Assembly (NCBI GenBank): GCA_002307715.1
Contig: DBUA01000037.1
Coordinates: 1-11,540, forward strand
Direction of reading: 5' to 3'
Length of the DNA: 11,540 nt
From: Candidatus Moranbacteria bacterium UBA1302
GTDB lineage: Bacteria; Patescibacteriota; Minisyncoccia; Moranbacterales; UBA1568
Shown here: piece after piece, positions 1-6,110 of the stretch
Position numbering within the stretch: position 1 is the first letter of the stretch
Layout: the number at the start of each line of letters is the position of its first letter
The notes under the pieces: generated by a model
Seen by the model: the letters and a program-made list of their open reading frames with translations, nothing else
What the model was told of the DNA's origin: nothing
Databases searched by the model: none
Position numbers and translations under genes: made by a program

Positions 1-156
1 ACTGTCTTGGGAACATTCACCCGCGTCGATCAACCGCTCGACAGAGTGGTATCGTGTGGTTCGATGACCGTTTCAACAGGCATGACACCCGTCAGTCTGG
101 CAATCTCAATGGTTCGCAATCTGTATGTCGCGGGCCAATCTGATTGCATGAAGTAA
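1..156 (+). CDS. 3' end of an unrecognised protein (partial, 5' end outside window)
   Basis: Frame 1 is open from the first base to a TAA at 154-156, giving 51 residues that end ...NLYVAGQSDCMK. I do not recognise the family. The tail contains two cysteines and is rich in Ser, Thr and Val, with a mildly hydrophobic middle. Support for a real gene is its continuous opening and the SD-like AAGGAG that straddles its stop codon and serves the next start at 169, a usual layout for co-transcribed genes. Frame 3 is also open to 143, but its translation is Arg/Asn-rich and less protein-like. A 51-codon open stretch can arise by chance at this GC content, so confidence is moderate. Confidence 0.45.
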   Translation, partial: TVLGTFTRVDQPLDRVVSCGSMTVSTGMTPVSLAISMVRNLYVAGQSDCMK

Positions 157-258
157 AGGAGATAACCCATGTGCAGTAGCAATCCGGTAATCCTGGGATG
201 CGGCTGCGCTTCGTGTGTGGCCGATTCTGGATCGAATTTTCAGAGGAGGCATCATATC
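155..258 (+). promoter_or_regulatory. Alternative upstream start and SD for the LysM gene (30-codon Cys-rich extension)
   Basis: AAGGAG at 155-160 lies 8 nt before an ATG at 169 that is in frame with the chosen LysM start at 259. A second, better SD (AGGAGG, 244-249, 9 nt spacing) precedes 259. Translation from 169 would add 30 residues beginning MCSSNPVILGCGCASC, with four cysteines in the first 16 residues, and would bury the signal peptide behind a polar stretch. The extension could be the true start, a second isoform, or a leader that delivers ribosomes to the second SD. Confidence 0.5.
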
Positions 259-1704
259 ATGAAGCACATCATCGCATTCTGGCTGTTTGCCTGGCTGTCG
301 CTCTTCGGGGCATCGGTTCAGGCAACTGAGCAATCGACCCATGTCGTTGTGGCGGGAGAGACGCTCAGCAAGATCTCCGGTGTGAATTGGAAAGCGGACT
401 GCGAGCTGAATAAGCTTGCGAACTGCAATAATATTCACGTCGGGCAGACACTCAAGTTGACTGCTGTTGCGAGCGTTGGCAAAACGCACGCAGCAGTCGT
501 CCATCATCCGTCCTGTATCACACTCGGCGCTGCTCCATGGAATCCGGAACATCGTCTCGAACGGACACTTGAAGGTATCGATCAACTGACAACGCTCACA
601 TCTGCTCAAAAGGCGGTGGCGAAGCGGTTGGTGCAGGAAGGCGTAAAGACTTCTGAAAACCAGCTCGTCAGGGATGAACTGTTCAAGGAAATGCTGTATC
701 TGAGCAAGGTGTCCGGTCAGGCCAAACACGTCTACGACAAGCCGGTCTGTACTTCTGAAGAGGGGGGCAAGCCGGAAGTCATGGATACGTATGCTCTGGG
801 TGATGGTACGTATCTCGCCATCCCGCGCCGCTGTGGCAACCCGGCTGTCTATATGAAGCCGGAGCCCGTTGTTGTGCCGCCTGTCGCGCCTGTCGTTGAA
901 GTTCCGTCATCGGTTCCTACTCCGGTTGTCAATATGCCGGAGAGCGGTTGCCCTATCGACCCAAAGTTGGTGGTTGGCGCCGAATATGAGCCGAAACACA
1001 GTGGAAATGACGCTAAGTCGGTATATGCCGCTTGGGCCGGTTATTGCACGTATCGGGTTGCGCATGGGACGGTCGGCGTCGGCGTCGGCGGGCAATTCTC
1101 TGCATGGGAAGGTCACGTGAACGGTGGCGCTGGGAAATTTTCTGGCGATATCTCGTTGGTCGGTCCTGCAGTTGAATACATCTCGGATGCTGGCTGGGAC
1201 GTTGAAAGTAAGCTCCTTGCGGGCGAACTCAATGAGACGTTCCGTCAGGGGAACTATCGGAGCGAGCGGCATTTCGATGTCGCTGGCATGTCGGTGGCTT
1301 ACAACAACTATGAACGCCGCAATCGTGGTGAGAAATGGTTGCCTGAAACGCAAGCCAGTATCGTCTGGGCTGTTCCGACACAACAGGCGCATGACTTCAA
1401 TACGTACGTCAACGCCGCAGTGCGTCAATGGGTCTACGATGGAGCTTTGCAGCCGTATGTGCAAGCAGGGTATTTCCTCGAAGATCCGACCGCTGAGTCG
1501 ATGAGTCTGCGTGTCGGTATCGCTGATTCGAATAGGATTTGCGGTATCGGAGCTGGCGTTGATATCGATCTCAAGCAAGGCGGGGAAGCGTTCGCTGTTG
1601 GCGGATGGTGTGATGTGGTCAAGGGCATGCAAGTGTACCGGAAACAACAACGCATCAAGCAAGTCATCGTCGAAGATGATGATGCCAACATCGACGTCTA
1701 CTGA
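259..1704 (+). CDS. Secreted LysM-domain protein with strand-rich C-terminal domain
   Basis: The start at 259 is chosen because of the AGGAGG at 244-249 and because residues 1-22 then form a classic signal peptide (MKHII, hydrophobic core, ending SVQA). The product is 481 aa. Residues ~27-67 are a LysM repeat, recognisable from HVVVAGETLSKIS and, later, HVGQTLKL; LysM modules bind peptidoglycan or other GlcNAc polymers. Residues ~85-200 form a Cys-containing helical/mixed region. Residues ~202-226 are a Pro/Val linker. Residues ~230-455 are rich in alternating hydrophobic/polar strands with Gly turns and aromatics, resembling a beta-barrel or beta-sandwich. The end is basic and then acidic (VEDDDANIDVY). 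The role is probably wall-bound envelope or surface protein; no enzymatic motif was seen. The gene is followed by its own terminator. The LysM call is firm, the C-terminal domain is unassigned. Confidence 0.85.
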   Translation: MKHIIAFWLFAWLSLFGASVQATEQSTHVVVAGETLSKISGVNWKADCELNKLANCNNIHVGQTLKLTAVASVGKTHAAVVHHPSCITLGAAPWNPEHRLERTLEGIDQLTTLTSAQKAVAKRLVQEGVKTSENQLVRDELFKEMLYLSKVSGQAKHVYDKPVCTSEEGGKPEVMDTYALGDGTYLAIPRRCGNPAVYMKPEPVVVPPVAPVVEVPSSVPTPVVNMPESGCPIDPKLVVGAEYEPKHSGNDAKSVYAAWAGYCTYRVAHGTVGVGVGGQFSAWEGHVNGGAGKFSGDISLVGPAVEYISDAGWDVESKLLAGELNETFRQGNYRSERHFDVAGMSVAYNNYERRNRGEKWLPETQASIVWAVPTQQAHDFNTYVNAAVRQWVYDGALQPYVQAGYFLEDPTAESMSLRVGIADSNRICGIGAGVDIDLKQGGEAFAVGGWCDVVKGMQVYRKQQRIKQVIVEDDDANIDVY

Positions 1705-1826
1705 CGACGAACAATGAATGAACAAGCTGTAACATCAATCTAAGGTAGATAAAAAGGGTATCCGTAGCGGTAAAACGCGCGAGATATCGGCCAGCACTTG
1801 TGAAGCAGCTTGAGCAAATCTCTAAG

Positions 1827-1872
1827 AGAGGCGATTCCGTGAAATATAACGGACCGCCTCTTTAATTTTTTA
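1827..1872 (+). terminator. Rho-independent terminator of the LysM gene
   Basis: AGAGGCG (1827-1833) pairs with CGCCTCT (1855-1861). After a small internal loop, TCCG (1836-1839) pairs with CGGA (1850-1853), capped by an A/T-rich loop. The T-rich tail TTTAATTTTTT follows directly. It lies 123 nt after the LysM stop; nothing recognisable lies between 1705 and 1826. Confidence 0.8.
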
Positions 1873-1896
1873 TCGTTTTTAAGCCATTTTCTGCTA

Positions 1897-1925
1897 TTGA
1901 CAAAAATGTCATTCGGGTGTATTAT
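1897..1925 (+). promoter_or_regulatory. Strong sigma-70-type promoter for the small secreted protein
   Basis: A perfect -35 TTGACA (1897-1902) is followed by a 17-nt spacer and -10 TATTAT (1920-1925, 5/6 to consensus). The predicted transcript start is near 1932. It lies just downstream of the preceding terminator, so the next gene is an independent transcription unit. Confidence 0.85.
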
Positions 1926-1930
1926 AGTAG

Positions 1931-2011
1931 GTCCGAGTAAATGGACTTGTTGTTTTCCAACCAAGGCTGAGACATACCCGTCTTTGGCCATATTCTGAGG
2001 AGTCTCACATC
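1931..2011 (+). promoter_or_regulatory. ~80-nt structured 5' leader with strong SD
   Basis: Two hairpins can be drawn in the predicted leader. GTCC (1931-1934) pairs with GGAC (1943-1946) at the extreme 5' end. GGCTGAGAC (1965-1973) pairs with GTC-T-TTGGCC (1980-1989) through nine pairs, two of them G-U, with one bulge and the loop ATACCC. GAGGAG (1997-2002) is 9 nt before the ATG at 2012 and is left unpaired. The leader may stabilise the mRNA or regulate translation; it matches no riboswitch class that I can confirm. Confidence 0.45.
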
Positions 2012-2641
2012 ATGAAGAAGTTGTTGGCGGTACTGGCCGCACTGGCCATGAGCATCATCCCGGTGGTTGCCTTCGCGCAGTTCAACCCCGGAAACGAGGC
2101 GGCTGTCTCGAGCGGTGTCGGCGGCGACACCATGCTGGAGATCCAGTTGGTCGCTCCCGGCAAGGCGGTGTTTCACGTGGCGAGTATCAACGCCGTCTAC
2201 CTGAACTCCGTTCCGGACAGCGTCAAGGCTCATTACACGGCCCCTGACGCCTCCGGCAATGGCCAGGCCTACGTCGTTGACGTGGCCTCCAATCCGGCAC
2301 TTGCCAGTCAGCAGCTTTGCTGGCGCGGTGTCGGTAGTGATTGGGGCAAGATGGCTTGCGCTCCGATTGTGAACGGTACTGCCGATGTCAGCATCAGCGT
2401 CGGCAAGGCACGTAACAAGACGTTTGCACTCGTGCCGATCATTGCCGACCAAGACAAGCGCCAGTTGGCATGGGCGGCTCATCCGGAGAATTCCCGCGTG
2501 CAGCTCAAGTGCTCCGGTATGACCAGTCTGGATACGGCGTCAGCCTTCACAGTCGATGCTGATGGCATCATCCGGAAAGCGACGCGGAACGAAGTGTCCG
2601 CATATGAAGCAGAACAGTATTCCAAGTTCTGCCAGCGTTAA
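2012..2641 (+). CDS. Small secreted four-cysteine protein, unknown family
   Basis: The 209-aa product starts at an ATG with GAGGAG at 1997-2002. Residues 1-22 are a textbook signal peptide (MKKLL, Ala/Leu/Val core, AFA then Gln), so the mature protein is about 187 aa and extracytoplasmic. It has no lipobox and no second membrane segment. The mature part is mainly strand-like in its N-terminal two thirds and polar or helical at the end. Four cysteines (103, 116, 167, 207) could form two disulfides. I do not recognise a domain. The strong promoter, long leader, optimal SD, GC-rich codons and double terminator suggest high, independent expression, as for an abundant surface or secreted protein; that is inference. 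Third positions look more GC-rich than in the genes after 2726. The gene itself is near certain; the function is unknown. Confidence 0.85.
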   Translation: MKKLLAVLAALAMSIIPVVAFAQFNPGNEAAVSSGVGGDTMLEIQLVAPGKAVFHVASINAVYLNSVPDSVKAHYTAPDASGNGQAYVVDVASNPALASQQLCWRGVGSDWGKMACAPIVNGTADVSISVGKARNKTFALVPIIADQDKRQLAWAAHPENSRVQLKCSGMTSLDTASAFTVDADGIIRKATRNEVSAYEAEQYSKFCQR

Positions 2642-2661
2642 CCGGTCGGTTCCAAAACAAC

Positions 2662-2709
2662 AAGGGTTCCAGCGATGCAATGCATCGTCTCGGAACCCTT
2701 TTTTATTTT
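2662..2709 (+). terminator. Strong rho-independent terminator after the small secreted protein
   Basis: AAGGGTTCC (2662-2670) pairs with GGAACCCTT (2692-2700). An inner GATG/CATC helix is also possible (2674-2686). The stem runs into TTTTTTATTTT. Read on the minus strand, the same stem is followed by TTGTTGTTTT, so it may also stop the minus-strand polymerase/ligase transcript. Confidence 0.9.
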
Positions 2710-2725
2710 AAATATTTTTTGGGCT

Positions 2726-4114
2726 CTATAAGCTTCTTGCCTGTTGGTTGATGGCAGAAGCTTTTTCGTTTTCTGAAAGTGCGAGGAGCGCGCCGAGCGT
2801 GATGAAGAAGAGCCACTGAACCGGCGTATTTTTAAAAACGTTATCAGTGATGGCTGAAAACTCGAGCGCTATGAAGAGAAGAATGAGGATGCCATAGGCA
2901 TTTTGAGTTGCGCTTTTTTGAGTAGTTTGTAAGAAACGGCGTATCATAATGAGAAGAAGTGCAAAAAGGTACATTGCAAAAATAATACTGCCAATGATGC
3001 CGCCTTCAACAAAGAATTTTACGAAATCGTTATGTGGCTCATTGGGTCCGAAACTGTCGCCACGCAAGCTTTCTGAAAGTGTCGGAAAGGTATCGAACCC
3101 AGAACCGAAAGTAGTGAGGTTTTTCTGTCGGGCGTAGGAAGTGACATCATTCCAGAGCGTTGTTCTCCAGACAATAGAGCTGTCAGGAGTCGGGTTGAAG
3201 CTTTCTGTGATGCGTGATCGGAATGTATCGGAAGCAGCGAAGAGGATGAGCGGTATGAGGATGAGCGGCAATAGGAGTGCTCGATAACGAAAGAGTGAGA
3301 GAAGAAATATGAAAAGAGCGAGTGCGACCCAAGCGACTCGAGCGAATGTGAGGAAAAGTGCGATGCCGGCGGCAGCTATGATGAAAGAGGAAAGCAGGCG
3401 CTCTCGCTGGTTTTTAGCATAAGCGATAAGAAATATCGAAGCGCACGCGATGAGAGTGAATAAGTAGAGACTGTAAACATTCGGATGGCTGAAAGTGCCG
3501 AAAATACGCGGAAGAGCGACATTTTCATCGGTGAGACCGATACCGAAGGCATATTGGTAGAATCCAAACAGTATTGGCAAGACGCTTGATATCATGATAG
3601 CTGCGAGGATAGTACGAAAATCATGCGCAGTTTTGACAGAAACATAAGCGATGAAAGCGAGTATTGATAAATCGAAAAAACGGAGGAGTTCTTGGAGTGT
3701 CGTTTTTGGAGCGATGGAATAGGTGAGTGTCGCTATTCCCCACATACCAATGATGAGGAATGGGGTTTTGAGAGGGAATGGAGCGATTTTTTTATGATGG
3801 ATTATGGCGACGAGTATGCCGAGTAAGGCTATGCCGATACCCATGAGTTGTGAAAGTGAGAGCGTGATGTCGTTTAAGGTGATGCTGATATATTGTGATG
3901 AATAATCAAGCGACATGCGGACAATAATGAGCGCAACGAGTAGGGCGAGTGGCGAGCGAAATGCGAGAATAATACTTCCAAGAGCAAAAACTGCGGATGG
4001 TATGGATATGACGGATATGTCGGTAATACCAACGAGAATCGTTCCAATGGCTGCAATGAGCGCAAGAAGAATCCAGAAAGAATTTTTGTTGAGTATCGAT
4101 TGTTGGTGCAGCAT
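2726..4114 (-). CDS. O-antigen ligase / Wzy-type polysaccharide polymerase family membrane protein
   Basis: The product is 462 aa with about 12 hydrophobic segments from residue 13 to 447. The largest soluble loop (~296-365) lies late in the chain, as in the Wzy_C/WaaL family (PF04932). The family signature is visible there: H361 in NEPHNDFVKF, followed by the FFVEGGIIGS helix. An upstream motif, FGTFSHPNVYSLYL (205-218), with R203 just before it, is also typical. Such proteins transfer or polymerise lipid-linked oligosaccharides at the outer face of the membrane; polymerase and ligase cannot be separated by sequence alone. It lies 30 nt behind the methyltransferase gene, presumably in one transcript. 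No SD is evident before the ATG, and no other in-frame start is available before the upstream in-frame stop. Confidence 0.88.
   Translation of the reverse strand: MLHQQSILNKNSFWILLALIAAIGTILVGITDISVISIPSAVFALGSIILAFRSPLALLVALIIVRMSLDYSSQYISITLNDITLSLSQLMGIGIALLGILVAIIHHKKIAPFPLKTPFLIIGMWGIATLTYSIAPKTTLQELLRFFDLSILAFIAYVSVKTAHDFRTILAAIMISSVLPILFGFYQYAFGIGLTDENVALPRIFGTFSHPNVYSLYLFTLIACASIFLIAYAKNQRERLLSSFIIAAAGIALFLTFARVAWVALALFIFLLSLFRYRALLLPLILIPLILFAASDTFRSRITESFNPTPDSSIVWRTTLWNDVTSYARQKNLTTFGSGFDTFPTLSESLRGDSFGPNEPHNDFVKFFVEGGIIGSIIFAMYLFALLLIMIRRFLQTTQKSATQNAYGILILLFIALEFSAITDNVFKNTPVQWLFFITLGALLALSENEKASAINQQARSL
2730..2770 (+). terminator. Second (back-up) plus-strand hairpin terminator inside the 3' end of the convergent gene
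   Basis: AAGCTTCT (2730-2737), one bulged T and GCC (2739-2741) pair with GGCAGAAGCTT (2753-2763), an 11-pair stem with an 11-nt loop. TTT, CG and TTTT follow on the plus strand. It overlaps the last codons of the minus-strand membrane protein. No T-run follows on the minus strand, so it acts, if at all, against plus-strand read-through. Confidence 0.55.
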
Positions 4115-4144
4115 ATGAACGATGTGGTCAGTGAAGTTCTGATG

Positions 4145-4807
4145 TTATTTAGTTAACGATGCATCCCAAATGACAGTGAAGGTCATAGTAACACCGAAAA
4201 AACGGTTTCGTATCAGTGTAGACTGAGTTAAGCCAGCCTTATCTAGGAGCAATCGGAGTTCGTATTCGGAAAGAAGATGCATATAATTTCCGGTTGCCCA
4301 GTCTTTGCCGATGCATCTCAGAAAGGCATCGAATGCGCGTTTCGGTAGAATAAGATGGAGTAACGGGACACGAGTATGGAGTTCAATTGGAAAGTGTCGG
4401 TTTGGAGTAGTGAGATAGCCTCGATGCGCGATGCGTCGAAGCTCTCGAAGAAATGAGAGCTGAGCATCGTATCCGCCGACATGCTCTATGACAGCGTTTG
4501 AATAAGCAATGTCAAATGTTGCGTCGCTAAAAGGAAGAGCGGTCCCATCGCCTGAAACTGCTTTAACATTCGGATAGCGTGCTGAGAACGCTGACATGTC
4601 TCCTTGGCCGACAGCAGTGATGCGTTCTGGATGGAGATAGTGTCGTTCGAGGTAATTGTCAGTTGCGGAATATTCTTCCGTGTTCACCCCGATATCAGCG
4701 ATGGTTTCATGAGTTTTCGGGTCGATAAACCTGAGAAATTGTTCGAATTTCCGTTTGCGGCTCTGTTCTGATATGGCGTAGGCGAGGCGTTCGATGAACG
4801 AGAGCAT
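4145..4807 (-). CDS. Class I SAM-dependent methyltransferase (Methyltransf_11-like)
   Basis: The product is 220 aa and soluble, with the Rossmann-like methyltransferase fold. Motif I is degenerate (IADIGVNTEE, residues 36-45, instead of a Gly-rich loop). The region GDGTALPFSDATFDIAYSNAVIEHV (85-109, motifs II-III) is a close match to Methyltransf_11 proteins. TTPNRHFPIELH (133-144) is the post-motif III segment shared with methyltransferases of surface-glycan clusters. The substrate is not readable; a sugar or lipid-linked glycan is the natural guess from the neighbours. The start at 4807 fits the predicted divergent promoter; no clear SD is seen. It is the first gene of the minus-strand pair with the O-antigen ligase-type protein. 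Confidence 0.85.
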   Translation of the reverse strand: MLSFIERLAYAISEQSRKRKFEQFLRFIDPKTHETIADIGVNTEEYSATDNYLERHYLHPERITAVGQGDMSAFSARYPNVKAVSGDGTALPFSDATFDIAYSNAVIEHVGGYDAQLSFLRELRRIAHRGYLTTPNRHFPIELHTRVPLLHLILPKRAFDAFLRCIGKDWATGNYMHLLSEYELRLLLDKAGLTQSTLIRNRFFGVTMTFTVIWDASLTK

Positions 4808-4814
4808 AATGATG

Positions 4815-4843
4815 TTGCAGTAGGATATCTTTTATTATATAAT
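4815..4843 (+). promoter_or_regulatory. Promoter of the first glycosyltransferase, part of a divergent control region
   Basis: -10 TATAAT (4838-4843) is perfect. -35 TTGCAG (4815-4820) is weak (3/6), with a 17-nt spacer. The predicted start near 4850 leaves a ~22-nt leader without a strong SD. Confidence 0.6.
4834..4839 (-). promoter_or_regulatory. Minus-strand -10 box for the methyltransferase / polymerase pair
   Basis: The palindrome ATTATATAAT (4834-4843) supplies TATAAT on the minus strand as well, at 4839-4834. This places a start near 4827, about 20 nt before the methyltransferase ATG. No good -35 lies at 16-18 nt spacing; TTGACT (4867-4862) is 22 nt away. The site is plausible but weak. 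Confidence 0.4.
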
Positions 4844-4871
4844 CCCATAAGAAAGCCAAAAAGTCAAAGAA

Positions 4872-6104
4872 ATGAAAATCCTTTTGATCAATAAGTATCA
4901 TTTTTTGAAGGGCGGAGCAGAGCGCGCTTATTTCGATATGGCCGAAATGCTTGAGGCTCATGGCCATGAAGTAGCGTTCTTTTCAATGAAACATCCGAAA
5001 AACATCCCAACGCGATGGGAAAAATATTTCGTCGAGAACGTCGAATATCAAGATGATCAGCAATCGTTGTTCAGGCGAATTGCGCTTGCTATGAAAATTC
5101 TCTTCAATTTTGAGGCGCAGCATAATATGGAACGTCTGATAGAAGAGTTCCGGCCGGATATCGTGCATGTGCATAATATCTATCATCAGCTCTCCCCATC
5201 TCTTTTCGGTCCGATACGGAAGCGCGGCATACCGATTGTCATGACGCTCCATGACTATAAGCTGGTATCACCCAATTACAGTTTATTTGTCCGTGGCAAG
5301 ATATGGGAGCATGCTTCAGGATTCCGCTGTATCGCGGATCGGTGTGTGAAGGATTCATATATGAAGAGCATAGTGTGTGCGTTTGAACAGTGGCTGCATA
5401 TGATTTTGAGAAGCTATGATGCAGTGAATGTTTTTGTCGCCCCGAGCCGTTTTCTAATAGATGAATTTTATAAGCTCGGCTTCCGGCATAAGATTACCTA
5501 TCTTCCGAATCCTCTCATTGAAGAGACTGAGAACCGGAATATGGAAACATCTCTCAAGAAAGAGAAAGGAACAGTGCTTTTCTTCGGCCGCCTTTCGGTG
5601 GAAAAGGGGGTGGAAACGCTTATCGAAGCGATGGCTCTGGTGCCAGAAAAGCGGCTTTGGATTGTCGGTGATGGTCCGGATCGGAATCAGCTTGAAAAAC
5701 TCGTAGAGACACTCGGTCTTGCTGATCGTGTCGTGTTCTTCGGTTCGAAATATGGTGAAGAGCTTGAGAGTTTCCGGCAACGTGCGCAGATAATCGTTAT
5801 TCCTTCCGTGTGGTTTGAGAATTTCCCGTATGTGCTTATCGAGAGCTTGCGTTCTGGAGCTGCGGTCATCGCTTCTGATTTGGGTGGAATGGCTGAACGT
5901 ATCCGACACGGAGAGAATGGATTCCTTTTTGAGGCTGGTAATGTATCCGCTTTGGCGTCATTGCTTGGATCACTCGACGAATCAAAGCTTAGCGTTGTTC
6001 GTGAACATGCCAAAGAAAGTGTGGCTGATCTTACGGAAGCGTCATTTTTCAGGAAGCTTTCAGAAATATATGAGAAGCTTCTGTCTGGAACGTGTTGTCG
6101 ATAG
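4872..6104 (+). CDS. GT4-family glycosyltransferase (GT-B fold)
   Basis: The product is 410 aa, a normal length for the family, cytoplasmic or membrane-associated. The N-terminal half has the KGGAER acceptor/nucleotide loop (13-18), DIVHVHN (96-102) and TLHDYK (125-130). A Cys pair and third Cys (153, 158, 169) match the FRC..RC.K.S segment common in this subfamily. The C-terminal half has FFGRLSVEKG (237-246), IVGDGP (264-269) and the EX7E motif E316/E324 in FENFPYVLIE, the hallmark of retaining GT4 enzymes. It would transfer a sugar from a nucleotide donor to a growing lipid-linked glycan. The start at 4872 gives the canonical MKILLINKYH opening. It is followed after 6 nt by the anchored protein, so they are very likely co-transcribed. 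Confidence 0.93.
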   Translation: MKILLINKYHFLKGGAERAYFDMAEMLEAHGHEVAFFSMKHPKNIPTRWEKYFVENVEYQDDQQSLFRRIALAMKILFNFEAQHNMERLIEEFRPDIVHVHNIYHQLSPSLFGPIRKRGIPIVMTLHDYKLVSPNYSLFVRGKIWEHASGFRCIADRCVKDSYMKSIVCAFEQWLHMILRSYDAVNVFVAPSRFLIDEFYKLGFRHKITYLPNPLIEETENRNMETSLKKEKGTVLFFGRLSVEKGVETLIEAMALVPEKRLWIVGDGPDRNQLEKLVETLGLADRVVFFGSKYGEELESFRQRAQIIVIPSVWFENFPYVLIESLRSGAAVIASDLGGMAERIRHGENGFLFEAGNVSALASLLGSLDESKLSVVREHAKESVADLTEASFFRKLSEIYEKLLSGTCCR

Positions 6105-6110
6105 TGGCTT

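Noticed and set aside
3..143. Second open frame (frame 3) at the left edge
   Set aside because: The product is Arg/Asn/Ser-rich and ends without a linked SD; frame 1 gives a more protein-like tail that joins the next gene's SD.
169..216. Lipoprotein signal in the upstream extension (VILGC)
   Set aside because: There is no charged n-region or hydrophobic stretch before the Cys, and the -2 residue does not fit a lipobox.
907..1725. Long minus-strand open frame (272 codons) opposite the LysM gene
   Set aside because: It mirrors the codon bias of a clear plus-strand gene with signal peptide and LysM motif, its product is low-complexity and unrecognisable, and it has no promoter or SD.
1961..1990. 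TPP-riboswitch-like string GGCTGAGA...ACCC in the leader of the small secreted protein
   Set aside because: Only the CUGAGA/ACCC part fits; the upstream GGGGUG and downstream GAACCUGAUC elements are missing, and the gene is not a thiamine gene.
1922..2482. Minus-strand open frame (186 codons) opposite the small secreted protein
   Set aside because: It lies over a gene with strong promoter, SD and signal peptide; the translation is His/Arg/Asp-rich and not protein-like.
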